A stretch of DNA of 64,000 nt from JADGRB01 sp963835825. Lineage in GTDB: Bacteria; Myxococcota_A; Polyangia; Fen-1088. The stretch lies in the NCBI GenBank assembly GCA_963835825.1, contig CAWIGZ010000009.1, positions 124,001 to 188,000 of the forward strand, given 5' to 3'. Each line of letters begins with the position of its first letter. The stretch's first letter is position 1. The notes beneath the pieces were generated by a model. It searched no databases, had not been told where the DNA came from, and was given only the letters and a program-made list of their open reading frames with translations. Position numbers and translations under genes: made by a program. Positions 8,291-16,045 of the stretch are shown here, piece by piece.

Positions 8291-9817
8291 TCAGTTCGGG
8301 GTCCAGGTGCCCGCGCCGACGTCCAGCTTCCAGCTGACCTGGTAGGTGGGGAGACTGATCTTGGTGCCGTTGAAGACCAGCGGCTGGAAGACGTAGGTGG
8401 CCAGGTTGTTGTGCTTGCCGGGCTGGGTGGTGTCCTGGGTGCCGTACCAGTGATCGCCCCAGTAGACGTAGGTCGTCCCGGCGCTCCCCACGATGGGCAT
8501 CACCCAGGTGCTCTGGGTCATCCAGGTGAGATCGCCCTGCGGCGCGAGGTAGCCCTGGTAGGTCCAGGGGCCGCTCATCGCCGGCGCGGTCGAATAGAAG
8601 TCGTCGTTGGCGCGCCATCCGGTCTTGTCCGAGCCGATCCAGTAGAACGTGCTGCCCGCCTTGAACACGGTGGGGGCCTCGATGCCGCCGGTGGTTCCGT
8701 TGACGGTCCCGTACGATTTGTTCGACGCCCAGCTGTGGCAGTCGGACGCCAGCGTGTAGACCACGCCGCTCTCGGTGACGACGTAGGCGCTGCTCCCGTC
8801 GGTCAGGGCGCTCATGTCGCTGTGGGCGGCGATCGATCCGCTGCACGACGCCGGTGGGACGGTGGTGACCTGGCAGGAGCTGGGGGCGCCCGTGCTGGTC
8901 AGCGCTCCCTTGAACGTGTAGGGGCCGGTGACCTTCGGCGCCGTCGCGTAGACGATCTCCTTGTCGGCCTGGTAGGTGGTGTCGGCCGCGTGGGCGTAGA
9001 GGACGAACTCGCCGGTGCTCGGGCACTGGATGATGTGGGGCCGCTCCCCTTTTCGGTTGGGCCCCAGCAGCGAGCCGCTCGGCTGCTGCGGCAGGATGAT
9101 CCCTTCGTTCTTCCAGGTCGCCATGTCCTTCGACGAGTACATGGAAAAGCCGTTGAAGTTGTTGTCGGTGGTCGTGCTCAGGAAGTACTCACCGTGCATG
9201 TAGTAGGTGTCGCAGACCTTGATGATGCCGCCGCCGTGCGCGTCGACCAGGTTGCCGTCGGTGTCCTTGAAGCCGATGCCGGGGGGATTGGGCGGCGCGA
9301 TCGGCGTCGCGGTCACCGGATCGGTGAAGATGCCGATCTGCGAGCCCGGGGCGACGGTGCAGCTGCCGCCCGTGCCCGTGGCGCCGCCGGTGCCCGTGCC
9401 CGTCGCGCCACCGGTCGCCTTGCCGCCGGTGCCGCTCGCGCCGCCGGTCCCCTTGGCGCCCGCGGCGCCGCCGGTCCCCGTCGCGCCACCCGTCGCGGTC
9501 GCGCCGCCGGTCCCCTTGCCGCCGGCGCCGGTCGCGCCCGCTTGGCCGGAGCCGGCGGCGCCGCCGCGGCCGCCGGCCGACCCGCCGGTCGCGCTGCTGC
9601 CGCCGGTGGCTCCCGACGAGCCGCCGGTCGCGCTGCTGCCGCCGGTGCCGGTGCTGCCGCCGGTCGCGCTGGCGCCGCCGGACCCCGTCGAACCGCTGTT
9701 GCCGCCCGTCTCGCCGGCGCCGCCCGTGCCGCTGTCGCCCGAGCCGCCGTTACAGGCGAGCAGGGTGGAACAGGCGAACGACAGGATCCATCTCGCGACC
9801 AGCTTCCGTCGGTTCAT
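8291..9817 (-). CDS. GH43-like lipoprotein with long Gly/Thr/Ser linker
   Basis: A 508-residue exported lipoprotein. The N-terminal signal ends in the lipobox STLLAC near residue 22. Residues 24-155 are an almost pure Gly/Thr/Ser/Ala linker built on GTGGA-type units. The C-terminal 350 residues look like a five-bladed beta-propeller glycoside hydrolase of family 43, subgroup 24-like: DAHGGGIIKVCDTYYMHGEYF, then GFSMYSSKDMATWKNEG and IEAPTVFKAGSTFYWIGS. Such enzymes cut galactan or arabinan side chains outside the cell. A purine-rich ribosome-binding site precedes the ATG at 9817. The linker type is common in Myxococcota surface proteins. Confidence 0.8.
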   Translation of the reverse strand: MNRRKLVARWILSFACSTLLACNGGSGDSGTGGAGETGGNSGSTGSGGASATGGSTGTGGSSATGGSSGATGGSSATGGSAGGRGGAAGSGQAGATGAGGKGTGGATATGGATGTGGAAGAKGTGGASGTGGKATGGATGTGTGGATGTGGSCTVAPGSQIGIFTDPVTATPIAPPNPPGIGFKDTDGNLVDAHGGGIIKVCDTYYMHGEYFLSTTTDNNFNGFSMYSSKDMATWKNEGIILPQQPSGSLLGPNRKGERPHIIQCPSTGEFVLYAHAADTTYQADKEIVYATAPKVTGPYTFKGALTSTGAPSSCQVTTVPPASCSGSIAAHSDMSALTDGSSAYVVTESGVVYTLASDCHSWASNKSYGTVNGTTGGIEAPTVFKAGSTFYWIGSDKTGWRANDDFYSTAPAMSGPWTYQGYLAPQGDLTWMTQSTWVMPIVGSAGTTYVYWGDHWYGTQDTTQPGKHNNLATYVFQPLVFNGTKISLPTYQVSWKLDVGAGTWTPN

Positions 9818-10002
9818 GGGGGCGCCTCTCCAAGCGAACGTTGCGGACTCTCTGCAAGGCCAGCGCGTCATCCGGCGATACGAATTGTGTCATCAGGGCC
9901 CGGGCGCCTGAAGGAAATAAATCGGCTTTCACCGGGTTTTCTCGGCAAAAAGCGCGGTCTTTGATGCACCACTTTTCTGGAGCCGGTCCCTGGTGGACGC
10001 GG

Positions 10003-10215
10003 TCAGACAATCCGCCGCGGATGGGTGTAAACGTTCGCCGAGCTGCCGCGCACGAACCCCACCAGCGTCATCCCCACCTCTTCGGCGAGATCGACGGCCA
10101 GCGCGGAAGGGTCCGACACCGAGCAGACGATCCGCACCCGGGCGACGGCCGCCTTTTGACCAGCTCGAACCCGGCGCGCCCGGAGAGCAGCATCACCGCG
10201 CCCGCCAACGAGATC
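10003..10215 (-). pseudogene. fdhD: fdhD C-terminal remnant
   Basis: Read on the minus strand, this stretch encodes the last third of FdhD, the sulfur carrier needed for formate dehydrogenase activation: LLSGRAGFELV, then after a one-base frame break KAAVARVRIVCSVSDPSALA and VGMTLVGFVRGSSANVY, ending at a TGA at 10003-10005. The N-terminal two thirds, including the catalytic cysteine loop, are absent. The break lies in gtcaaaaggcgg, where one base seems missing. The fragment abuts the formate dehydrogenase remnant on the other strand, so a single deletion could explain both. It cannot make a functional protein. Confidence 0.7.
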
Positions 10216-10219
10216 TTCG

Positions 10220-10355
10220 CCGGGCGTCCGCCTATTACCCGGAGACGAACGTGCTCGTTTCGGTGGCCGCGGTCTCGGCAGGCAGCAACCAGCCGGTCTC
10301 CAAGTCGATCCCCATCACCGTCGAGCCGCGTCGGCCCGCGCCGCCCGCGCGCTGA
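10220..10355 (+). pseudogene. Molybdopterin oxidoreductase (formate dehydrogenase-like) C-terminal remnant
   Basis: The plus strand encodes AYYPETNVLVSVAAVSAGSN then QPVSKSIPITVEP and a TGA at 10353-10355. This is the typical last 40 residues of FdhF/YdeP-type molybdopterin oxidoreductases (family pattern YFPExNxLVPL...SNTPxSKS). Nothing of the catalytic region remains. It lies head-to-head with the fdhD remnant, and the junction is at about 10210-10220. The most economical reading is loss of the 5' halves of two divergent genes in one event. The stop is followed by a strong hairpin (10370-10406). Confidence 0.65.
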
Positions 10356-10369
10356 GGCGCGAGGCTGGA

Positions 10370-10406
10370 GGATTCGGGCCGTCGGCGAGAAGACGGCCCG
10401 GAATCC
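10370..10406. terminator. Strong hairpin between convergent ends
   Basis: The arms are GGATTCGGGCCGTC (10370-10383) and its complement with one bulged base (10392-10406), around an 8-base loop. There is no T-run on either side, so it is a hairpin of terminator type but not a canonical intrinsic terminator. It sits between the dehydrogenase remnant and the convergent gene at 10419. Confidence 0.5.
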
Positions 10407-10418
10407 AGCGTTCCCTCG

Positions 10419-10763
10419 TCACTCGTTCAGGCTGCCCTTGGTCTTGTCCTTCGGCAGGTTGGCCTTTTCAGAGCTCTCCTTGGCCGCCTTGTCGGCCGCC
10501 TCGCCCGCGCTTTTGGCGGTATCGCCGGCGCTGTTGGTCGCCTTGTCCGCTTGATTCTCCGCGCCGTTGGCCGCCTTGTTCGCCTCGTCACCGGCGCTCT
10601 TGGCCGTACCCTCCGCCGAGTTGGCAGCGCCCTCGGCCTGGTCGGCCGCACGCTGGCTCTCCTGGGAGGGCGCCTGCGTATCGTCCGCGCGCGCCGTGGT
10701 CGTCTTGCCAAACCCAAGCGCCAGCGCGCCCGCCAGACCAAGCCCGATCAGTACCTTTCGCAT
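10419..10763 (-). CDS. Small exported Ala-rich helical repeat protein
   Basis: A 114-residue protein with a signal peptide (MRKVLIGLGLAGALALGFG, cleavage likely after ARA). The mature part is a continuous amphipathic helix built of degenerate 11-residue units with the pattern A-x-x-A-x-x-S-A-x-x-A (for example ADQAEGAANSAEGTAKSAG). This resembles apolipoprotein/LEA-like or YtxH/CsbD-like stress proteins. It may coat membranes or surfaces in the periplasm; no enzyme motif is present. It is followed by the hairpin at 10370-10406 and lies about 100 bases downstream of the coupled lipoprotein operon. Confidence 0.75.
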   Translation of the reverse strand: MRKVLIGLGLAGALALGFGKTTTARADDTQAPSQESQRAADQAEGAANSAEGTAKSAGDEANKAANGAENQADKATNSAGDTAKSAGEAADKAAKESSEKANLPKDKTKGSLNE

Positions 10764-10862
10764 GAGACACCTCCACCAGACGGCTCTCGCCGCCTATTGC
10801 GATCTTGGAGATGGATCGGGGATCTGCCAGCTGAGCGGTCCGGTTTGCCGCCTTCGGCGCGG

Positions 10863-11303
10863 CTACGGATCGTAGGCGACGGCGCCCTGGGGCTTGCGCC
10901 CTTGCCGGAAGAGCGTCACCTCGATGCCGTCGTCGTCGTAGGCATAGATGGCCCCGTCGAAGACGCTGATCAGCTCGAACGGTCCGGTGATGGTGAACAT
11001 CGGCAACAGGAACCACCAGGTCGTTCCGCTGCTGATCTGGACCGTCTCCGGCTGGTAGCCCGGCTTGGTGATGGTGAGCTTGTAGTCCTCGCTCCGCTTG
11101 AGGTGGACGTTGGCCGGGCCGTCGCCGTCGTAAACGACGGCGCCGTCGAGGCTGGTCACCTTCACGTGCGTTTCACCCGCGGGCAGCGGCCTGATCTCCA
11201 CGTCCTGCTGCGTGCCGTTGACCATCGTGGCGCAGCCGAGGAGCGGCAGCGTCGCGAGCGCGGCCAGGGCGAAGAGCGTGGTCGGGGTCCCGGGGCGAGT
11301 CAT
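10863..11303 (-). CDS. PEGA-like lipoprotein
   Basis: A 146-residue lipoprotein. The signal ends in the lipobox TLPLLGC (residue 24). A PEGA-like beta-sandwich follows (VEIRPLPAGETHVKVTSLDG, KRSEDYKLTITKPGYQPETV), then a hydrophobic loop and a C-terminal strand. PEGA domains bind surface polymers or serve as spacer folds in envelope proteins. Its ATG overlaps the stop of the upstream gene by four bases (ATGA, 11300-11303), so it is translationally coupled. It is the last gene of a three-lipoprotein operon. Confidence 0.78.
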   Translation of the reverse strand: MTRPGTPTTLFALAALATLPLLGCATMVNGTQQDVEIRPLPAGETHVKVTSLDGAVVYDGDGPANVHLKRSEDYKLTITKPGYQPETVQISSGTTWWFLLPMFTITGPFELISVFDGAIYAYDDDGIEVTLFRQGRKPQGAVAYDP

Positions 11304-11839
11304 GGCGTGTTCTCCGAGGTGGGGGCGGCGTTCGTGTTGGAGGGCGAAGGCGTCGCAGGCGGCGCCATCTCCGGCGGCGGAGGGGCGGCGGGCGTCGGCG
11401 GTGGGCCCGCCGGTATAGCCGGCGGCTCCGCGCGCGCGATGATGTCGCCGCGGATCCGCACCTTGCCGCAGTCGGGCAGGACGCCGACGATGGTCATCGC
11501 GCCCCAGATCGGAGTGCTCGATTCGACCGAGAGGTTGACGATCGCCTCGCCACCCTTGCGGGCGACCTGCTCGTTGACCTCGTCGGAGATGTCCCGGTGC
11601 GCCGACTTGATCGGGATCAACGTCCACAGCATCCGGCAGGTGGTGTAGTCCATGCGGAAGGTGGCGACCTTCTCGATGGCGCCTCCGCTCAAGATGCGGC
11701 CGTCAGGTCCGCGCACGGCCGACGAAAGAGAAACCGGGTACTTGAGGTCGGCGGCCGAAACGTAGGCGCGCGAGCCCCAGCATCCGCTGGCGGCGAGCGT
11801 CAGGAGGGCGCCGGCGAAGAGATGACCTGCGGGCCTCAT
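11300..11839 (-). CDS. Lipoprotein of unknown function with Pro-rich tail
   Basis: A 179-residue lipoprotein (lipobox LAASGC, Cys at about residue 20). The central part contains two cysteines (YTTCRM and PDCGKV) and a predicted alpha/beta fold, followed by a 45-residue Pro/Ala-rich C-terminal tail (PPAIPAGPPPTPAAPPPPE). The family is not recognised. It is in the middle of an operon with ATGA overlaps at both ends (11836-11839 and 11300-11303), so all three products are probably made together and act in the outer envelope. Confidence 0.7.
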   Translation of the reverse strand: MRPAGHLFAGALLTLAASGCWGSRAYVSAADLKYPVSLSSAVRGPDGRILSGGAIEKVATFRMDYTTCRMLWTLIPIKSAHRDISDEVNEQVARKGGEAIVNLSVESSTPIWGAMTIVGVLPDCGKVRIRGDIIARAEPPAIPAGPPPTPAAPPPPEMAPPATPSPSNTNAAPTSENTP

Positions 11840-12276
11840 TTTCCAGCCCCCACGTTGACGACATCGCCCTGGATGTAGACGGTGTTGTGCATGCAGCAGA
11901 GGTAGCCGATGGACCAGGTCCGCAAGGTGGTCACCCGGATGTCCGCGTCGGGGCCGCCGAGCTTGAGCGCGTTCACCGCGTTCACGTAGATGTCGAGGTT
12001 GTTGAACGACGACTCCGTCACGCTGTAGGTCATGTTCCCCGCCGTGTGCTCGGTGTTGCTGAAGTGGGCGGAGGACTTTCCTTCGAACTCGCCGACGGTC
12101 CGCGCGGCAAGCGGCGCGCCTCCTCCGATGCGGTCGACGTTTCCGAGCACCATCGGCTGCTCGATGTGGTCGAACGTGGCGGTGGCGGGGCTCATGTGGG
12201 CTATGCAGCCGGCGAGCAGCGCAGGCGCGACGGCCAGCAGCGGGCGCCAGGGTGAAGTGCGGGTGGACAGGGACAT
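11836..12276 (-). CDS. Lipoprotein of unknown function, first gene of coupled operon
   Basis: A 146-residue lipoprotein (signal to ALLAGC, Cys at about residue 24). The mature domain is beta-rich (FDHIEQPMVLGNVDRIGGG, FNNLDIYVNAVNALKLGGPD) and has an unusual paired cysteine YLCCMHNTVYIQGD near residue 128. No known family could be assigned. It overlaps the next gene by ATGA. The 91 bases between it and the histidine kinase gene presumably hold the operon promoter; no clear -35/-10 pair was identified. Confidence 0.7.
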   Translation of the reverse strand: MSLSTRTSPWRPLLAVAPALLAGCIAHMSPATATFDHIEQPMVLGNVDRIGGGAPLAARTVGEFEGKSSAHFSNTEHTAGNMTYSVTESSFNNLDIYVNAVNALKLGGPDADIRVTTLRTWSIGYLCCMHNTVYIQGDVVNVGAGK

Positions 12277-12367
12277 CAGGCCTCCTCGCCAACACTGTGC
12301 GCCGGAGCGACCTGCCCGACTATCGCATGAACATGCGAGGTGGGGTCGAGGGCGAGGTTCCAGGGCG

Positions 12368-14770
12368 TCAGGGGGCGACGCGCGCGGGCTCGTCGATCGG
12401 GAGCCAGGCCTCCAGCACCACGCTCCCCTGCGACTGGCGCTCGATCTTGACGTCGCCGCCGCAGCGCAGGGCCCGGCGCCGGACGATCGAGAGGCCGCGC
12501 CCTTCGATCAGATCGGTTGCGGCCCCGGGGCCGTCGTCCTCGGCCCGCAAGTGGATCGTGCGGTCGCGGGTCTGCAGGCTGAGCGTGAATCGCCGGGCCG
12601 ACGCGTGGCGGATGGTGTTGGTGAGAGCCTCGGAGGCGATCCGCCGGAGCGCGTGCGCCACCAGCGGGGGGATGTCGGAGATCTCCGCGTCGTCGAGGGC
12701 GAGCTCGAGGGCCAGGCCCGCCCGGTCGGCGGTCTCCGCCAGCTGCCAGCGCAGGCCGCCCACCAGCGCGCTCCAGGACTGCCGGCTGGCGCCGAGCGCG
12801 TCGAGCAGGCCGCGCGCCTCGGAGAGCCCCTCCTGCACCGATTCGAAGGCGCGATGCGCGCGCCCGTCGAGCGCGCCGGGGGTCGAGTCCGGCGCCAGCA
12901 TCAGCGACGCCCGCGCCAGGCTGCTGCAGACGCCGTCGTGAAGCTCCATGAGGAGATCTTCCCGTTCCCGCTCGACGCGCGCCTGTCGCTCCTCCGCGCG
13001 GCCGATCGCCGCCGCGATGCGGGCGCGCAGCTCGTCGCTGGAGAACGGCTTGGCCAGGTAGTCGTCGGCGCCGGCGCGAAGGCCACGCACGCGCTGGGCC
13101 GGTTCCGCCAGCGCGGAGACCAGCAGAAACGGAATTCGGTCCAGGCGCGAGCGCTGTCGGACGAGACGGAGGAGCTCGTAGCCGTCCCCGTCGGGCAGCA
13201 TGACGTCCGACACGATGGCGGCCGGCCTGTGCAGCAGCAGCCAGCGCAGCGCCGCGGAGAACGAATCGACGGCCTCGACGGCGAACGAGCGCGACACCGC
13301 CCGCACCATCACCTCGCGCAGATCCCGGTTGTCCTCGATGAGCAGCACGGGCGCCTGGTCGGGATCGCGTTCGTCGCCTCCGAGGGACGCCGCGGCGAGG
13401 GAGAGAGTCCACCGCGGTCGGCGGGATCGGCGGCGCGGCCGTATTCGAAGGCGAGGGCGTCGCGTCGGACTGCGCGACCGGCCGCCGTGCTCGACGTCGG
13501 CGCGAGCTGCAGCCGGAACGTCGTGCGCGGGGCGCCCTCGACGAGCTCCAGGGTCGCGCCGTTGAGCTGGGCAAGCTCGCGCGCCAGGGCCAGCCCGATC
13601 CCCGACGCCGTGCTCCCCTGCCGGCTGAAGCTGGCGAACCGCTCGAAGAGGCGCGCCCGCAGCTCCGGGGCGATGCCGGGCCCACTGTCGCTGACCTCGA
13701 CCGACGCTCCCCCGCCGGTCGCCGCCCCGACGACGAGCTCGACCTCCCCGCCGAGCGGCTGCACCTGTCGGAGGGCGTTGGAGACGAGGTTCACCAGGAT
13801 CCGGCGCAGGTGAGAGGGGTCGACCTCGGCATCGAGGTGGTCGGCCTCCGCGCGCACGACGAGGCGGACCTCGGACGCGACCCGGTTGCATGCGCGCCGC
13901 CACCTGGCGCGCGGCCGCGACAATCTCGCAGCGCTGTCGCACGCAGGGGGCTGCCTTGGCCTCCAGCCGCGCCAGCTCCAGCAGCTGATCGAGCAGGTCG
14001 ACGACGCTGTTCACGTTGTCGGCGATTCGATCGAAGACCGGCGCGCTGGTCGGATCGGCCTCTTCCTTGAGGAGCTCGATCTCCGAGCGCACGACGCTGA
14101 GCGGGGTGCGCAGATCGTGACTGAGGTTCACGAACAGCTGGTTGCGGGTCTGCTCCTCCCGCCGGAGGCGCTCGTAAGCCTCGCGCAGCTTCTCCCGCGC
14201 CTCCCATTCGGCGCGCTGCCATCGCTCGCGCGAGGCCGCCGCGAAGATCATGAACGGCAGCAAGACGAACCCCAGCGCGTCCAGCCAGAAGTACAAAGGT
14301 TGCGGACGGTCGGCGCGCGCCAATCCGCCCAGCAGCAGCGCCACGTTCGCGAACGTGCAGATCGTCGCCGTCGCCGGCCAGGAGAGCGCCGCGCCGGAGG
14401 TGACGGCCATTGCGCCGATGACGATGCTGAGCAGGTTGGGGAGGTTGTTGTCGGGGCGGCAGACCGCGACCACCGGCCCGAACGCGCCCAGCACCAGGCA
14501 GAGGACGACGGTCGTCGCCGCCTCGAGCGTGCGGCGTGGCCGCGGCCGACGCAGCCAGAACCAGAGGAGCAGCAAGAGGCCGGCGGTCGGCAGCCGGACC
14601 CACAGCCCGGCGAGCGGCCGGCCGAACATCATGGGATCGGTGAAGAGCCCCATGGGGATCCAGAGCCCGCAGATGACGAGGGCGAGGACCCTGACGCGCC
14701 GGCGAATCAGCTCGGAGCGGGTTGCGTCGAATTCGTCGTCGCAGGGCGCCGCGCTACCTCCGGAGATCAT
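12368..14770 (-). CDS. Hybrid sensor kinase with two kinase modules, two compensating frame breaks
   Basis: About 800 residues. Order: six or more membrane segments (residues 25-195); coiled linker (EAREKLREAYERLRREEQTR); HisKA box NLSHDLRTPLSVV near 218; a first ATPase domain with N-box LVNLVSNALRQ and GPGI; a receiver domain (VLLIEDNRD, acceptor Asp in VSDVMLPDGDGYELL); and a second, NarX-type kinase module (LHDGVCSSLARASL, then ATPase with DDGPG and EGRGLSI). The first ATPase is out of frame between about 13895 and 13405, and the frame is restored afterwards, so total length stays a multiple of three. It is divergent from the NarL-type regulator, its likely partner. Confidence 0.8.
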   Translation of the reverse strand: MISGGSAAPCDDEFDATRSELIRRRVRVLALVICGLWIPMGLFTDPMMFGRPLAGLWVRLPTAGLLLLLWFWLRRPRPRRTLEAATTVVLCLVLGAFGPVVAVCRPDNNLPNLLSIVIGAMAVTSGAALSWPATATICTFANVALLLGGLARADRPQPLYFWLDALGFVLLPFMIFAAASRERWQRAEWEAREKLREAYERLRREEQTRNQLFVNLSHDLRTPLSVVRSEIELLKEEADPTSAPVFDRIADNVNSVVDLLDQLLELARLEAKAAPCVRQRCEIVAAARQVAARMQPGRVRGPPRRARGGRPPRCRGRPLSPAPDPGEPRLQRPPTGAAARRGGRARRRGGDRRGSVGRGQRQWARHRPGAAGAPLRAVRQLQPAGEHGVGDRAGPGARACPAQRRDPGARRGRPAHDVPAAARADVEHGGRSRSPTRRPRLRIRPRRRSRRPRWTLSLAAASLGGDERDPDQAPVLLIEDNRDLREVMVRAVSRSFAVEAVDSFSAALRWLLLHRPAAIVSDVMLPDGDGYELLRLVRQRSRLDRIPFLLVSALAEPAQRVRGLRAGADDYLAKPFSSDELRARIAAAIGRAEERQARVEREREDLLMELHDGVCSSLARASLMLAPDSTPGALDGRAHRAFESVQEGLSEARGLLDALGASRQSWSALVGGLRWQLAETADRAGLALELALDDAEISDIPPLVAHALRRIASEALTNTIRHASARRFTLSLQTRDRTIHLRAEDDGPGAATDLIEGRGLSIVRRRALRCGGDVKIERQSQGSVVLEAWLPIDEPARVAP

Positions 14771-14867
14771 TGCGGAGCATGAGTATCATGCTGCGATCGA
14801 TATGTATGCTTCATCACTTAATTGGATTGCCTTCCGGTAGGCGAGATGAGACAGTGGCTGAGCACGC
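14771..14867. promoter_or_regulatory. Divergent intergenic region of kinase/regulator pair
   Basis: The 97 bases between the kinase start and the regulator start are clearly more A/T-rich than the surroundings (atgagtatcatgctgcgatc, then atatgtatgcttcatcac). They should hold both promoters. No -35/-10 pair could be assigned with confidence. Confidence 0.4.
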
Positions 14868-15497
14868 TTGGGGGGAAGATCCAAAGTGATCCTCGTCGAA
14901 GACGACGAGATCGTTCGCCGAGAGATCGCCGCCTCGATGGTGGGCCTGCTCGACATGAACTTGGTGGGCGAGGCCGCGTCGGCACGGTCGGCGCGCGCGC
15001 TCCTCGCCGGCCCCGTGAACTTGGCGATCGTCGATCTCAATTTGACCGACGGCAAGGCGCACGGACTGATCGCGGAGCTCAGTGTGCGCGGCATCCAGGT
15101 TCTGGTGCTCACGGTCCACCACGACGACGACAGCATCTTCGAGGCGCTGCGCGCGGGCGCCGGCGGTTATCTCCTCAAGCAGGAGAGCCACGTCGCGCTG
15201 GGCAGCGCGCTGCGCCTGCTGCGGGACGGCGGCGCTCCGATCTCGCCGCGGATCGCGCGGCGCCTCTCGGAGACCTTTCGCGCTCCGGGCGCCGGCCTGC
15301 CGGATCCGACCGTCGGCCTCACGCCGCGCGAACGCGAGCTGGTGGGCCTCTTCGCCAAGGGGGTCACCTACGGCGAGGTGGCCGACCTCCTGGGGCTGTC
15401 GCTGAACACGGTGCGCAGCCACGTCCGAAATCTCTACGACAAGCTCCAGGTCTGTTCGAAAGCAGAAGCAGTCGCGCGCGTGATGAATCGGGCGTAG
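14868..15497 (+). CDS. NarL/FixJ-family response regulator
   Basis: A DNA-binding response regulator of about 205 residues. The receiver domain starts KVILVEDDE, with the phospho-acceptor Asp in LAIVDLNLTDGK (about residue 55), a Thr in VLVLTVHHDD and the Lys of LLKQES. A LuxR-type helix-turn-helix follows (GLTPRERELVGLFAKGVTYG, then LGLSLNTVRSHVRNLYDKL). The start is uncertain: a TTG at 14868 gives the usual N-terminus, while a GTG at 14886 lies nine bases after a GGGGGGA. It pairs by position with the divergent two-module kinase. Confidence 0.9.
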   Translation: MGGRSKVILVEDDEIVRREIAASMVGLLDMNLVGEAASARSARALLAGPVNLAIVDLNLTDGKAHGLIAELSVRGIQVLVLTVHHDDDSIFEALRAGAGGYLLKQESHVALGSALRLLRDGGAPISPRIARRLSETFRAPGAGLPDPTVGLTPRERELVGLFAKGVTYGEVADLLGLSLNTVRSHVRNLYDKLQVCSKAEAVARVMNRA

Positions 15498-15517
15498 GCT
15501 CCGCCGGGGGCAACGCG

Positions 15518-16021
15518 GTGAAGCCGAAGAAGCGAGTAAGTCCGAAAAGCGCAGCGCGGGCCAAGCGCGCCAAGCCTGCGAAGGCCCGCAGGCCTGCGAA
15601 GCGCGCCAAGCGCGAAGCGCAAGCTGCGAAGCCCGCCAAGCCTGCGAAGCCCGCCAAGCCTGCGAAACGCGCCAAGCCTGCGAAGCGCGCCAAGTCGCCG
15701 GCGTCCGAGATCCCTCCGGTGCTGGCGCCGGTCGCTGACGCCTTCGCCGCTGTCAGCGGCGTGAGTCGACGGCGCATGTTCAGCTCGGAGAACGCCTTCG
15801 CCGTGAACGGCAAGATCTTCGCGATGCTGACGCGGGGAACGTTCGTGGTGAAGCTGCCGAAGGAGCGCGTCGACGATCTGGTCGAAGCCGGCAAGGGCAA
15901 GCGCTTCGACCCGGGGCACGGCCGCCTGATGAAGGAGTGGATCGCCGTCGAGGCGGGCGCGCTTCCCTGGGTCGCCCTGGCCAAGGAAGCGCACAGCTAC
16001 GTCCGGCGCGGGAATCGCTGA
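15518..16021 (+). CDS. TfoX N-terminal domain protein with Lys/Ala/Pro-rich leader
   Basis: A 167-residue protein starting with GTG at 15518, 21 bases after the regulator stop. Residues 1-65 are a low-complexity, highly basic tract built on AKPAKRAK units, like histone-H1-type tails. Residues 70-165 form a TfoX N-terminal domain (SRRMFSSENAFAVNGKIFAM, then FVVKLPKERVDDLVEAGKGK). TfoX/Sxy proteins regulate competence in gamma-proteobacteria; stand-alone domains elsewhere are uncharacterised. The basic leader suggests nucleic-acid binding, which is inference. The leader DNA is repetitive (gcgaagc/gccaagcc), so its length may vary. Confidence 0.82.
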   Translation: MKPKKRVSPKSAARAKRAKPAKARRPAKRAKREAQAAKPAKPAKPAKPAKRAKPAKRAKSPASEIPPVLAPVADAFAAVSGVSRRRMFSSENAFAVNGKIFAMLTRGTFVVKLPKERVDDLVEAGKGKRFDPGHGRLMKEWIAVEAGALPWVALAKEAHSYVRRGNR

Positions 16022-16045
16022 TCCGGGGCGGCGCCCGTTCGAGAG

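Noticed and set aside
9207..9911. Pro/Val-rich plus-strand frame opposite the GH43 linker
   Set aside because: It is the antisense of the GGC/ACC-rich Gly linker and lacks its own start signals.
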